Source of the DNA: Megalobrama amblycephala
Taxonomy: Eukaryota; Chordata; Actinopteri; Cypriniformes; Xenocyprididae
Assembly (NCBI RefSeq): GCF_018812025.1
Contig: NC_063058.1
Span: 22,661,797-22,725,796 of the forward strand
Direction: 5' to 3'
Length of the DNA: 64,000 nt
In this document: piece by piece, positions 26,293-40,351 of the stretch
Position numbering within the stretch: position 1 is the stretch's first letter
Layout of the letters: each line of letters opens with the position of its first letter
Program-made: the position numbers and the translations under genes
Notes under the pieces: generated by a model
What the model was told of the DNA's origin: nothing
Databases searched by the model: none
Seen by the model: only the letters and a program-made list of their open reading frames with translations

Positions 26293-27016
26293 GTTCATTT
26301 TGTCGTGTGCTTTGTGAATTTCTATATATATTCTATTTAATTTATTTTATGCATGCCTATTTATTTTTTTATTTTCTTGTATTCTGTACACTGGAAGCTT
26401 TTGTCACCTGATTCTGATCTCCACTAGATGGCGATATTAACTAACAGCTCTTTTATATTTACCTTGATTTTTCCTTGTTTTATTTAAACATCATGTGTCA
26501 TATTTCTTCTCAATCACTTCACTGACATGGTCTCTTTGGTAAACAAGTACTTAAAAAAAAAAAAAAAAAACTTTTAGGGAAAATTGTTGGTTATGACGTC
26601 ACATATGTTTGATAAATTGAAAAACTATAAATATTTAACGGTTCTTATTTATTTCATCTATGTTTGGATAAATACGTAATCATTTAGCCTACATTTTAAT
26701 ATTGTATTATTAATTCTGGGTATAGAAAAAGGGTAAACCACCTTCAGAAGTTTCTAAAAGCTCCTGACATACGGTTACCATAGTATTCATGACGAACGTC
26801 AACAAACACGTTAAACCCCAGTTATGGATAAAAGCACCTAAGAGCACGTCGTTGATGTTTTTCGAATATCTGGCAACCTCAGGACTGAGTCAGCTGACCG
26901 GCTGATGATGACAGTAGAGCCACCGACTGTCAAAGGTAGAGACACATCGCACCGCTGCTCTCCTGTAACAAAGAGTGATTTGACTCCATATATCTGTGGG
27001 GTTTAAATGAGCGATC
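26293..27016 (+). promoter_or_regulatory. Upstream region of the HEPN/dsRBD gene
   Basis: No repeat apart from a poly-A run at about 26552. Candidate elements are GGATAAAAG (26827) as a weak TATA-like box and TGAGTCA (26886-26892) as an AP-1-like site. The start ATG follows at 27017. No clear interferon-response element lies in this stretch itself. Confidence 0.35.
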
Positions 27017-29965
27017 ATGAGCAGCAGCAGCAGCACACAATCTTACACACGCTTCAGTGATGAAAACTACAAAAACTGGTTGAAAACAACGGAGAGTCTT
27101 TACATGCTGAGGAGCTGCATTCAGGACTTCATTGAAAAGGAAACCGAAACTTATCACAACTCTCTCCGAAACAAAACCTATCTCAAAGGACAGACCTGTA
27201 AGCGAACCTGCTGCGATATTAAGGTAAACCGTTAATGTAAAGTCAGTGTAAACTATCGAAATAGCCTTCTTTATTTATCGATTCATTGTACGGTTAAATA
27301 TGTATACACACACCCAATACCCACATACCCAATCCTAAATTTCTACATTTTATACAGCAACAGTCTATTAATGTGCAATTCATAAAAAATTACAGTAAAA
27401 TGCAGAAAATACTTGCATAATATAAATATTTACAAACTGAATTAAAGGGTTAGTTCACCCAAAAATGAAAATAATGTCATTAATTACTCACCCTCATGTC
27501 GTTCTACACCTGTAAGACCTTCGTTCATCTTCGGAACACAAATTAAGATATTTTTGATGAAATCCGATGGCTCAGTGAGGCCTGCATAGCCAGAAATTAC
27601 ATTTCCTCTCTCAAGATCCATTAATGTACTAAAAACACATTTAAATCAGTTCATGTGAGTATAGTGGTTCAATATTAATATTATAAAGCAATGACAATAT
27701 TTTTGGTGCGCCAAAAAAACAAAATAACAATTTATATAGTGATGGCTGATTTCAAAACACTGCTTCATGAAGATTCGGAGCATAAATGAATCAGCGTGTT
27801 GAATCATGATTCAGATCGCGTGTCAAATCGGCAAACTGCTGAAATCACGTGACTTTACGTGAAAATATTCTCGTCGCTTTATAATATTAATATTGAACCA
27901 CTGTACTCACATGAACGTATTTAAATATGTTTTTAGTACCTTTATGGATCTTGAGAGAGGAAATGTCATTGCTGGCTATGGAGGCCTCACTGAGCCATCG
28001 GATTTCAACAAAAATATCTCAATTTGCATTCCAAAGATGAACGAAGGTCTTACGGGTGTGGAACAGCATGAGGGTGAGTAATTAATGACAGAATTTTAAT
28101 TTTTGGGTGAACTAACCCTTTAACTCAATTAAATACATTTTTAACAATTAAAGGGATAGTTCACCCAAAAATCATAATTTGTGTTCTACTGAAGAAACAA
28201 AGTCACCTACATCTTGGATGCCCTAGGGCTAAGCAGATAAACATCAATGAATTATCCCTTTAACTTACTGACTATAAATTTATTTATACAACTTACAGGT
28301 CCCACACATTTCAGCTTTCTCTACAAATTTGTATTTTATGCTCAATTGTCTAACTATTGTCTCTGTCCGTCCGTCCATCGCTATTTTAAATAAAAATGTT
28401 AACACAAATACTGTAGGAATACTACAAAAAGTCTAAAAGAATGTCTGCTTGTTTGTCTATCATCGATCGATGTGCTTGTCCATCCATCCATCCATCCACA
28501 TATTAAATAAAAATGTGGATTAACACAATTAGAAATATTGTAATACTACAAAAAGCCTAAAACAATGTCATTTAGAATCAAAGATTCTGGGAATGTCTGT
28601 ACCTGTCTCTCAAACTGTGCTTTCTGCTACCCGTAGTCTGCCTGCGAATTGTGTGAATGCTGGAGGAAAGAAATCGAAGCCAGTCATAATGGGAGCCGTA
28701 ACGGTATACACTGGGAGAACTGCCGGCCACATCTGTGGTCTAAAGAAAAGTGGGAAGTTGCCAAGGTAAGTTATTTTCATCATTAATAATAACCATTGCA
28801 TTATAATGGTACACTGTTGCCACTGAGTGCTTTGTTGTATATGGGGAGGGTAATATTTAGTTATTCGGTGTCAGTGAACAAAAATCAATGTCCATTACAT
28901 CTTTATCTTTGTTGATTGCATGTTTTTCATTGCAGGCACATATGCCTCGTGGACACAAAAAACATTGCAAGTTTGCCGAGTTTGATGTCGCTGCCATCCT
29001 GAACTTAATGAGTTCCTGTAAACATTTCGACATCCCGGTAAAATATGTGACAAATGTAAGTATTCTGAAATGCAAATATCCTTTTTTCCCCTTCAAATTC
29101 TCGTTTTCAACATTACAGTATATATAGTATCGGTATGGATATTCACATACTGTAGATCTCACTGTGTGCTGGATAACACATTTTACACTTATTTCTTTTC
29201 AACAATTAAGGTAATAAATGTACGGAACAGTGCGATGCACTCGCCTGACTTGAAAATTAGTAAGGAGGACATGAACAGGCATCATAATACGGTCCTGCAG
29301 TTGGCAAAGTTGCTCGAACCTAAAATCCCTAAACTGAAAGACTTGGAAAAGAAGATTACACAGGTGGATGGAAAATTAATAATAATTCATTATTATCATA
29401 TTAATAAAACAGTATTACCATTATTATTATTTAATAATAATGATATTAGCGATTAGGATAAATGTTACTCTCTTTACCAATGTAATTGTATTATTCATAA
29501 TTAAATTCAAAACAAACATTTTTTATATATTATTTTTCTATGTAGTTTAATAACATCTTAGACAAGAACTTCAATGAAGCCCCATGTGAAGTAGACGGCC
29601 AACAGGTAGATCTTCAGACCATGGAAGTTCTGAACCGTGAGCAGCAAGCATTGAAAGACAGGATTGAAGACTTTATCGCGCGCTTTGAGGGAAACCAAGA
29701 CGAAAATGATGAAGTAAGTAAACTGTTTAGTGGTTAAGTGTGAACAGCATCATGTTTGTTCTAAAAAAAACATGACTTTATGTTAAGGAAAAACCAGAGG
29801 ACATGGAGAGTCTCCTGGACTTCCTGGAACAAAACAAAGATCTCCTGGAGAACCTGGGCCCTGAAGTCGGAAAACTTAAAGAGATGCAGGCAAAAGTAGA
29901 TCAACATGAGGAGAAAATCACCAAACTGGGAGACAGAGTGGACCACCTGGAGAAGGTGACACTTG
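27017..29965 (+). CDS. Exons 1-6: CXorf38-like/HEPN domain plus coiled coil
   Basis: The ATG at 27017 begins [13 protein letters not shown], then [20 protein letters not shown], closely resembling the CXorf38 start. Exon 2 carries CELCECW and [10 protein letters not shown], exon 3 MPRGHKKHC, exon 4 [18 protein letters not shown] domains share an R-x4-6-H RNase motif with a polar residue after R, and R157-N158...H162 fits. Exons 5-6 are rich in Leu, Glu and Lys ([19 protein letters not shown], then [15 protein letters not shown]) and look like coiled coil. Exon lengths are 207, 129, 120, 153, 168 and 178 bp. Exon 6 switches the intron phase from 0 to 1, marking the seam between the two modules. 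An out-of-frame ATG lies 10 bp upstream at 27007. Confidence 0.88.
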
Positions 29966-32900
29966 GTAAGAAGAAGTGAGAAGAAAATAACACCATTAAT
30001 ATTTATCTTTTTAGCAATATTTGGTTTCTACATGATGTTTATATTATGTTATATGGGCAAAGTCCCTTTCACTCGGCAGCCATCTTTGAAACACCTCTCG
30101 GGCATGCAAGTGCAGCTCCTATCTCTTTGAATGGGGAAACATCAAATTCTGTTTGCCAAGCTTTCGATTAAAGGTCATATTTGAAATCACCAATGAAATC
30201 TCACAACTGCCTCATAAATTTTGTTACTAAACGCTCGAATCTGCGCGCGTCTGTTTCTACAGGAACCGGAGCTTCTAACAGCCGCTACAGTGATGCGATG
30301 ACTTTACCAGTTGGCGATTGGCTCTTATTTAGAAGGCGGGACTTATTCCATATTGCGCATTTCACTTTCTCCCATTCAAAACAATTCTATAGTCTTTGAT
30401 ATGGGCCAAAAGTGAACTCACAAAGAAATCCTAGTTTAGCCGCACATTTAAAGTTAAAGTTATAAAATGAAAAAGTTATAAATTATTTTTGTTAGGTTTT
30501 AGATGTTGAAGAGGAAGCCATCCCTTGTGAAAAAGAAGTACACTTTAGCATTCTTTTAAAGTACACATGAAATCAAAATTTACCTTATTTATTTTGTTAG
30601 CTCAAATTGCTAGTTTTGTGGTGAACAATTAATCCGTGCAAGTCAATCCACACAAAAAAATTGTTTGGCTTTGTAATATTTAATCAAAATCTGAAAATGC
30701 TCCTCCCCTCTGCAATGGTGCCCCTTTTCTAATGACATCAGTTTGACTGTTTGGGTTGAAAACGCTTAAACCACTCCCCTCCAAAGGTTAGCCTGCTATG
30801 AGCGAGAGATGGTAAAATAAAACCCCATCCACTATTCAATATTCCGTTTCACTTGGAAATACGTCACAACACTGGAGAAAAGTCGTTTGCAACTTCCGGT
30901 TCACGGGACTTTAAAAAGAGTACTTACTATGGAAAAATATACTTTAAAAAATATACTTAAGTGTGAAGTGAATGTAATGTTTTCAGATTTGTTTGTTAGT
31001 TTTATATTTATGTTAATTGAAATTAGCTTAACTTCAAAGTGCTTTTTTGACCCACTTAAGTAGGACTTGTATGTAATTAAAAAAAAAAACTTTAATGTCA
31101 TTTCTATTGAAACTTGTATGTCATAAATTTAAAATTATACTTAAGTTGTTTACATGTTTTAATGTTAGTCAGCACATCAAAATAAGTGCACTTCTCCAAA
31201 GCACAAAAAAAAAATATTAAACATAAAATGTAGTTAAAATGTACTTCAAAGTAAAACTTTTAAATTGACATTTTTAAAAGCCTACTTAAGTGTGTTAACA
31301 CTTAACATTCATGAGTGTTCTCAACGTCAAGTGCCTTTTATTTCATTAATATTATCTGCAAGCACAGTTTTTAAAAAATAGGGCTGCACAACGATTAATC
31401 GCGATTAATCGTTTGCAAAAAAAGTCTGTGTTTACGTAATATATGTGTGTGTTCTGTGTATAATAATTATGTATATATAAATACATGCACATACATGTAT
31501 AAATTTAAGAAATATATACATGTATAAATAAATATACATATTTATATATATTTTATATTACATATAAATATAGATATTTTATATGTAAATATAATTTTTT
31601 TCTTAAATATATACATGTATGTGCATGTATTTATATATACATAATTATTATACACAGAACACACACATATATTACGTAACACAGACTTTTATTTTGCAAA
31701 CGATTAATTGCGATTAATCGTTGTGCAGCCCTATTTAAAAACCATACTTTTGAGATTTGAAGTGCACTACAAGTGCACATCCAGTACTATTAAGTGCACT
31801 ATTAAGTGGATGTTATGCTTTTAATACACAGAACAAACTGATAAACCAACTTACACACATTTAACGCACCTTGAGTAATTCTCACATGTAAGAGTCCTAC
31901 TATATTTCCATTAATCTCATTCTTTCCCGTTTCTATCCACAGATCCAGTGTTTCCTGGCAACCCACTTAGATACAAGAATCATCTTTATGAATATTGCCG
32001 TGCAAAGAAATGGACAGAGGACAAATGGCCTGTTTTTACAGAGATTCTGGAAGCACAGGGTAACAAATTCATCATATTTGTCCATGTAACATTAAATGCA
32101 TAATAGTTCTTTAGAAACAAATAAAACATGTATATGTTTAGATATACAGTACAGAAAAAGTGGTAATGCACAAATGAAAATCTTTCATTCAGGTTAGATT
32201 CAACAGTAATCATACAGTTCATATCCTCTGTACAGGTTACAGGGCTGAAGTGAAGGTGAATGGGCAAAGTTTCTTTGGCCAGAGGGTGTTTAATGACAAA
32301 AAGTCCGCCCATCAGGAGGTGGCGTACATTGCCCTTGAGCAGTTGAAATTACAAGAAGAAGGCACAGATGAACCATCAAGCTCAGTCACACAGCCTGAGG
32401 CCTCCTGTTCATCTTCCTCAGGTAAAACTGATAGTATTGATTAATGGTGCACAGTCCTGCATTGAGATGAAACTACGATCGGTATGTAATTTCAAATTTT
32501 GACCTTTCAGGAATCACTTTCTTTGGTAAAGTGACTGTGGATCTTGATCAAGAAGTTGCGTCTGATAAATGCGCTTCAGTGGAAGAAGCAACTGAAGTTG
32601 CTTATAAGGTTTTATGGGAAAGATTTCGCAGCAGTGCTCCAGCAGAAGGTAAAGGATAAAGTTAAGCTTAAAGGGTTAGTTCACCCAAAAATGATTTTTT
32701 TTTCATTAATTAATGTTGTTCCAAACCCATAAGACCTTTGTTCATCTTCAGAACACAAATTAAGATACAGTATTTTTGATGAAATCTGACAGGTTTTTTA
32801 TCCCCTATAAAAAGCAACATAGTTACCACATTCAAGGTCCAGAAAAGTAGTAAAGACATGGTTAAAATAGTCCATGTGACTACAATGGTTCAACCTTAAA

Positions 32901-35900
32901 GGTGCCCTAGATTCAAAATTAGAATTTACCTCTGCATAGTTGAATAACAAGAGTTCAGTACATGGAAATGACATACAGCGAGTTTCAAACTCCATTGCTT
33001 CCTCCTTCTTATATAAATCTCATTTGTTTAAAAGACTTCCAGAAAAAAAGGGGGAACCTAAACATAACACCGACTGTCGGGGTATACGCCCCAATATTTG
33101 CATATGCCAGCCCATGTTCCCAACATTATGAAAGGCATTAGACAAGGGCAGCCAGTAACGTCTGGATCTGCACAGGTGAATCATCAGACTAGGTAAGCAA
33201 GCAAGAACAACAGCGAAAATGGCAGATGGAGCAATAATAACTGACATGATCCATGATATCATGATATTTTTAGTGATATTTGTAAATTGTCTATCTAAAT
33301 GTTTTGTTAGCATGTTGCTAATGTACTGTTAAATGAGGTTAAAGTTACCATCGTTTCTTACTGAATTCACGGAGACAAGAGCTGTCGCTATTTTCATTTT
33401 TAAACACTTTCAGTCTGTATAATGCATAAACACAACTTCATTCTTTATCAATCTCTCCAACAGTGTAGCATTAGCCATTAGCCACGGAGGACAGCCTCAA
33501 ACTCATAGAGAATCAAATATAAGCATCAAAATAAATACTTTACTCACATAATTCGAAGCATGCATACAGCATGCATGACGAGCATCTTGTAAAGATCCAT
33601 TTGAGGGTTATATTAGCTGTGTGAACTTTGTAAATGTGCTGTAATATAATCGAGAGCTCGTGTGGCAGGGAGCACGCGAATTAAAGGGGCAGCGCACTGA
33701 AAAAATCAGTGCATAGTTAATGATGCCCCAAAATAGGCAGTTAAAAAAATTAATTAAAAAAAATCTATGGGGTATTTTGAGCTGAAACTTCACAGACACA
33801 TTCAGGGGACACCTTAGACTTATATTACATCTTGTGAAAAAGCATTCTTGGGCACCTTTAATGTTATGAAGCGATGAGAATAGTATTGGCTCAGTATTGG
33901 CCGATGCTGTTTATGTGAGCAGCATGACGCATGCACTTGATGCTGACGCAGGAGTCGGCCAATAATGAGTCATCGTTCTGATGTAGAACATGGACAGAAA
34001 TTTCATTTTTGGGTGAACTAACCGTTTAAGATACAATGAAAAGACAAATATTGCGAGTTTGCATCTAAAGTGTTTCACCGATATTTAAGTCTTAAAATAA
34101 TACTTTATTTAATACTTATAAAGTACTTTATAAGCATAAGCTCTTTAATAAATACAGAATAGTGAACCAAACATGTAAAGTTTTTGGAAATAAATCCATT
34201 TAAGTTTTATGCAATATATGTGCAGTTTTAACACTTTAATGGGCAGGATTGCCTCTAAAATACCTCTGAAAATTAGTTTATTGGTATTTCCCAACACATC
34301 AAAACTAAAATTACATATATTCATTAAATAACATATTACTTCTATTTTCAGTTGTACATGTTGTATTTCTAGGGGCAATTTCTAGGTACTATTGGTACTT
34401 CCCCCAAAAAAACATTTTCATCTAATAACATTTTACTTCTATTTTCAGTTTTACATTTCTGGACAAAAAGAGTTATGGTTAAAAATGTTTAACCTAAAAA
34501 GTACTATGGTAATACCATGTTTTTGAACACATTCTCTGAAGTACTTTGGCATTTTAGGGATTCAATGATTTTCTGAATTGCACGGTTAAGCTGCTTTATA
34601 TTCCCATTTCAACAGGTCGGACATACAGGTCATTGATCATGGAATATTTCAACACACAGCGTTTCCAAAAACCGACAGAACTCTTTGTTCAAAATGACGA
34701 CGACACAACCATTTGCAAGCTCAAACTCGTCGGCCCTTTTACTTTCTATGACAAAGGTAATTGCACTTCTACTGTTAGTCATTGGTTAAACATCTTTTAT
34801 CTTCCTTTCACTAAAGGTTTGTGTTGATTTACAAGCTATTGTTTGCTGATCTTTAGTTTTCATTCCTTACATTTCTCAGATGGCTCCACCAAGAAGAGAA
34901 CAGCAGAGCAACAGGCAGCTAAAGTTGCTCTGCAGCATCTGTCAGGGATCCTCAACTATGTTACATCAGGTACTGAGGAGAACTTCAAAGGTGTTCTGAA
35001 TGTGCGTCTACAGACCCTGGGTCTCAAAACTGCTGTCTATGAAACTCAAGAGTATAAAGAAGAGATTAGTGATGACCATGTGACCAGTGGCATCAGTTGG
35101 GACCTGGCTACTTCTGCAGTATCGATCGGTCAAGCAGCAGAGAAAGAGCATTCAGAACTGAAGTCTAAAAGCATCTCTACATCAGCACAGCCAACATCAG
35201 GCCAAGAATCAGTCTGTGATCCTGTTCCTGTGCTGCCGGACCCTCAAGAATCCAGTTCTCCAGCCGCACAGAAGAAAAAGCCCGGGATTGATTGTCCAGG
35301 TACTGGAGCATATAAAAAGAAATAAGAAATTGGTGCTATAAAGTGTCAAAACCCAGAAGACTAATTTGCCAGAGATTCCCTGAAGATTTTCCTATGGGTT
35401 TTTATAAAATAAACATAATAGCTTCAAAATTTGCATTGTCGACTTGGGTGTGTGTAATTTATATTCTATAACAAAACATCCAAGTAGCGCCAAATTATGT
35501 GTGTTTACCACTGACCGTATTTTACTCATAAATTGAAAAACCCCATTATAAAAACCCATAGGAAAATCTGATAGGGAACCACTAGTGAATTAGTCTTCTG
35601 GGTTTTGACGTCATCCCTGCACCACTCTATTGCAGAGGACACAAGTAGAGATTGGTAGTGTTTTTAAATTTTAAATTTAATATATGTACAAGATGGAAAA
35701 TAGAAAATACAGCAGAAAATTACTCAGAAAGTCACCATGAAATTAAAATTGACGATTGTATTTTTTGTTAATGGAATGTTGCAGGATATACTATAAACAA
35801 TTTATCCGTGGACATCATTATTTTTTGAAAAAACAAAACGTATCCTCGTAATCTTTAATCAAAATAAATTTCCCTCCCTTTTGCAGTGGCTTCTCTTTTA

Positions 35901-38900
35901 ACCCAATTTCATGGGAAAACATAACTATTTTACAAGTTGGCAATTTCATATGAATATGTAGGATGTGAATTGTACATAGATGTATGATTTTTTTGAAAAC
36001 TGTAAGCATGAAGCTCCTCCCCTAACCCCACCCCTAAAATTTCCCGCCACTTGAAGTGTAAGCAGATCATACAAAAATGTAGATTGTAACTATTTGAACA
36101 AATTAGCCACCAATTCACCAAAACGTAAAATAGTTACAAATTTCCATTAGATTGTGTTCTCTTCTCTTCTCTGATGATGCGTGTACTGGCATGAGGGCAG
36201 GACAACCTGTCACTCACATGAGATCGACCAATAGCAAACCACAACCATCCAATCAATTCCAGATGGAGAAAATCAAGTCCCGCCCTACATTTTTTTTCTT
36301 GTTTGAGAAGCCGTTTCATTGAAATAAAGTGAAAAAGAATACATAAAAACAGCAGAGAAAATATTAAACATGATTAATAAATAACATTAAAAAATACAAA
36401 CCCGATTCCAAAAAAGTTGGGACAGTGTACAAATTGTGAATAAAAAAGGAATGCAATAATTTACAAATCTCATAAACTTATATTTTATTCACAATAGAAT
36501 ATAGATAACATATCAAATGTTGAAAGTGAGACATTTTGCCAAAATATCATGACAAATATTGGCTCATTTTGGATTTCATGAGAGCTACACATTCCAAAAA
36601 AGTTGGGACAGGTAGCAGGCGTTTTCTCTGGGCCAAGGCTCATTTAAAATGGACTGTGGCAAAGTGGAAAACTGTTCTGTGGTCAGATGAATCAAAATTT
36701 GAAGTTCTTTTTGGAAAACTGGGACACCATGTTATCCGGACTGAAGAGGACAAGGACAACCCAAGTTGTTATCAGCGCTCAGTTCAGAAGCCTGCATCTC
36801 TGATGATATGGGGTTGCATGAGTGCATGTGGCATGGGCAGCTTACACATCTGGAAAGGCACCATCAATGCTGAAAGGTATATCCAAGTTCTAGAACAACA
36901 TATGCTCCCATCCAGACGTCGTCTCTTTCAGGGAAGACCTTGCATTTTCCAACATGACAAGGCCAGACCACATACTGCATCAATTACAACATCATGGCTG
37001 CGTAGAAGAAGGATCCGGGTACTGAAATGGCCAGCCTGCAGTCCAGATCTTTCACCCATAGAAAACATTTGGCGCATCATAAAGAGGAAGATGCGACAAA
37101 GAAGACCTAAGACAGTTGAGCAACTAGAAGCCTGTATTAGACAAGAATGGGACAACATTCCTATTCCTAAACTTGAGCAACTTGTCTCCTCAGTCCCCAG
37201 ACGTTTGCAGACTGTTATAAAAAGAAGAGGGGATGCCACACAGTGGTAAACATGGCCTTGTCCCAACTTTTTTGAGATGTGTTGATGCCATGAAATTTAA
37301 AATCTTTAAAAACTTTTTTTCCCTTAAAATGATACATTTTCCCAGTTTAAACATTTGATATGTCATCTATGTTGTATTCTGAATAAAATATTGAAATTTG
37401 AAACTTCCACATCATTGCATTCTGTTTTTATTCACAATTTGTACAGTGTCCCAACTTTTTTGGAATCGGTGTTTGTAAAAAGAAATGTGATTCAAAGAAA
37501 TATCTTTTGCCATTTCAGGAATGACTTTCTTTGGTAAAGTCACTGTGGATCTCAATCAAGAAGTTGCGTCTGATAAATGCTCCTCAAAGGAAGAAGCAAC
37601 TGAAGCCGCTTATAAGGTTTTATGGGAAAGATTTCGCATCAGTGCTCCAGCAGAAGGTAAAGTATAAAGATTAGGTTAGATATCAAAGATTTGATATAAA
37701 GCCATGTTATGTGTTCCACTTTTACATGAGGCTTGAAATACTATAATACCTAATATAAAAGACGTTAATGTACAGTAGTTGTTTTGGTGTTATTGTGAGC
37801 CAAATATGTTAAAATAATTGTCAGAAAAGCATAACCTGGTTTTAGTTTGTGTTACAACAGGTCAGACGTACAGGTCACTGATCATGGATCATTTCAACAC
37901 CCATGATTTACAAAAGCCAACAGAAGAGTTTGTTGATGATGACAACACAACCATCTGCAAACTCAAATTCAATGGACCTTTCACTTTTTATGACAGAGGT
38001 GATTTCTACTTTTATTTATTGTTTAAACACTGTTTTTGGGGTGAAATATTACCTAGAATAAAGACATTTTTTTCCCCCTAAGAAAATTGAGTCTATTTTA
38101 AGGTGCCCCTATTATATTACCTTTCATATACAGCTGCTTGTATATGAATATCAAAGATCAAGATCCGCTGGGACTGAAATTCAGATATGGTAATGAGTGT
38201 TTAGTTTCCGACACGCTCTTTAAGCAGAAGACCAATCAAAACAGACTGGGCCATCTGACCAATCAGAGCAGAGTAGACTCTCAGAAAGGAGGGGTTTAGA
38301 CTAGAGGGACTGAATTATTAATCGAACCGTTTCAGACACTGTGAGAAAAGAGGTGATTCCGCAATGTATATTATGAGAAAAGTGTTTTTTGGGCTTGTAA
38401 TGCATGTAAATCTGTTGCATGAGATTACATTGGGAGTTTATCTTCTGTTTACTAAAATATGTGTTTTGATTTACAAGCTATTGTTTGCTGATCTTTAGTT
38501 TTCATGTCTTACATTTCTCAGATGGCTCCACCAAGAAGAAACTGGCAGAGCAACAGGCAGCTAAAGTTGCTCTGCAGCATCTGTCAGGGATCCTCAACTA
38601 TGTTATATCTGATACTGAGGAGAACTTCAAAGGTGTTCTGAAGGAGCGTCTAGAGACGCTGCGTCTCAAAACTGCTGTCTATGAAACTCAAGAGTATAAA
38701 GATGAGATCAGGGAAGAGAAGGTGACCAGCGGTATTAGCCCACACCTTTCAAACTGTAAGTAACCAAACAATTCAAATTCTTGCATCTACTCTACGACAT
38801 TGAATTTTGGAATGAATTTTGAATTTTTGTCTGCAGTATCGATCGGTCAGGCAGCAGAGGAAGAGCATTCAGAACTGAAGTCTAAAAGCATCTCTACATC

Positions 38901-40311
38901 AGCACAGCCAACATCAGGCCAAGAATCAGTCCGTGATCCTGTTCCTGTGCTGCCGGACCCTCAAGAATCCAGTTCTCCAGAGAGGAAAAAGCCCAGGATT
39001 GATTTTCCAGGTGAAGATGATAGGCTATTTCAGGGGACCTCACTAGCAGTGCTAGAGGTACAGTGTGATAACATGCACTGATTTGCAACCGCGCACTTAT
39101 CTGCTTGTACATCTTTGTGTATTTTACAGAAATCGATGTGCTTTTTAGTGTATATAATCTCAAGCCCCCACATGTGAAGATGGAGAACATTAAGTGCAAT
39201 ACGAATTTCAAATGTACTGTAGAAATCAACCTGGAAAAATATACTTGTGTTAACAAACAAGGCTACAACTCCAAGAAAGAAGCCATACAAAAAACCTACC
39301 TGTTGTTTGGCCGTGCAGTGTCAATTTTGGATTCCAGTACAGGTACTTTTGTGTATTTATGTGCTTAAAATGTACTATATACACTACCAGTCAAAAGTTT
39401 GGAAACATTACTATTGAATTAAATGCTCATTAAGGCTGCATTTATTTCATAAAAAAACAATAAAAATGTGAAATATTATTACAATTTAAAATTATGGTTT
39501 TCTATTTTAATATGCTTTAAAATATAATATATATATAATATATAATATATATAATTTATTTCTGTGATCAAAGCTGAATTTTCAGCATCATTACTCCAGT
39601 CTTCAGTGTCACATGATCCTTCAGAAATCATTCTAATATGCTGATTTGATACTCAGTTATTATCAATGTTGAAAACAGTTGTGCTGCTTAATATTTTTTT
39701 GGAACCTGTGATACTTTTTTCAGGATTCATTGATGAATAAAAGGTTAAAAGAACAGCATTTATTCAAAATATAAATCTTTTCTAACAATATAAATCTTTA
39801 CTCTCACTTTTTATCAATTTAACACATCCATGCTGAATAATTATTAATTTCTATATTAATTTATTTAAAAAAAAAATAAAAAATTACTGACCCCAAACTT
39901 TTTAACGGTAGTGTATATTGTTACAAAAGATTTCTATTTTAAATAAATGCTTTTATTTTTTTAAATTTTTATTCATCAAAGAATCACATGTTATAAAATA
40001 ATATTAAGCAGCACAACTGTTTCCAACATTGATAATAAATCAGCATATTAGAATGATTTCTGAAGGATCATGTGACACTGAAGACTGGAGTAATGACGCT
40101 GAAAATTCAGCTTTGATCACAGAAAAAAAATTATATTTTAAAGTATATTAAAATGGAAAACCATAATTTTAAATTGTAATAATAGTACACAATATTATTG
40201 TTTTTTCTGTATTTATTATGAAATAAATGCAGCCTTAATGAGCATAAGAGACTTCGTTCAGAAACATTAAAAATAGTAATGTTTCCAAACTTTTGACTGG
40301 TAATGTAATAA

Positions 40312-40351
<40 letters not shown>

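Noticed and set aside
27893..28081. Frame at 27893-28081 and its look-alike at 41774-41992 as a conserved small protein
   Set aside because: Both are the same stretch of a foldback element, not host coding sequence.
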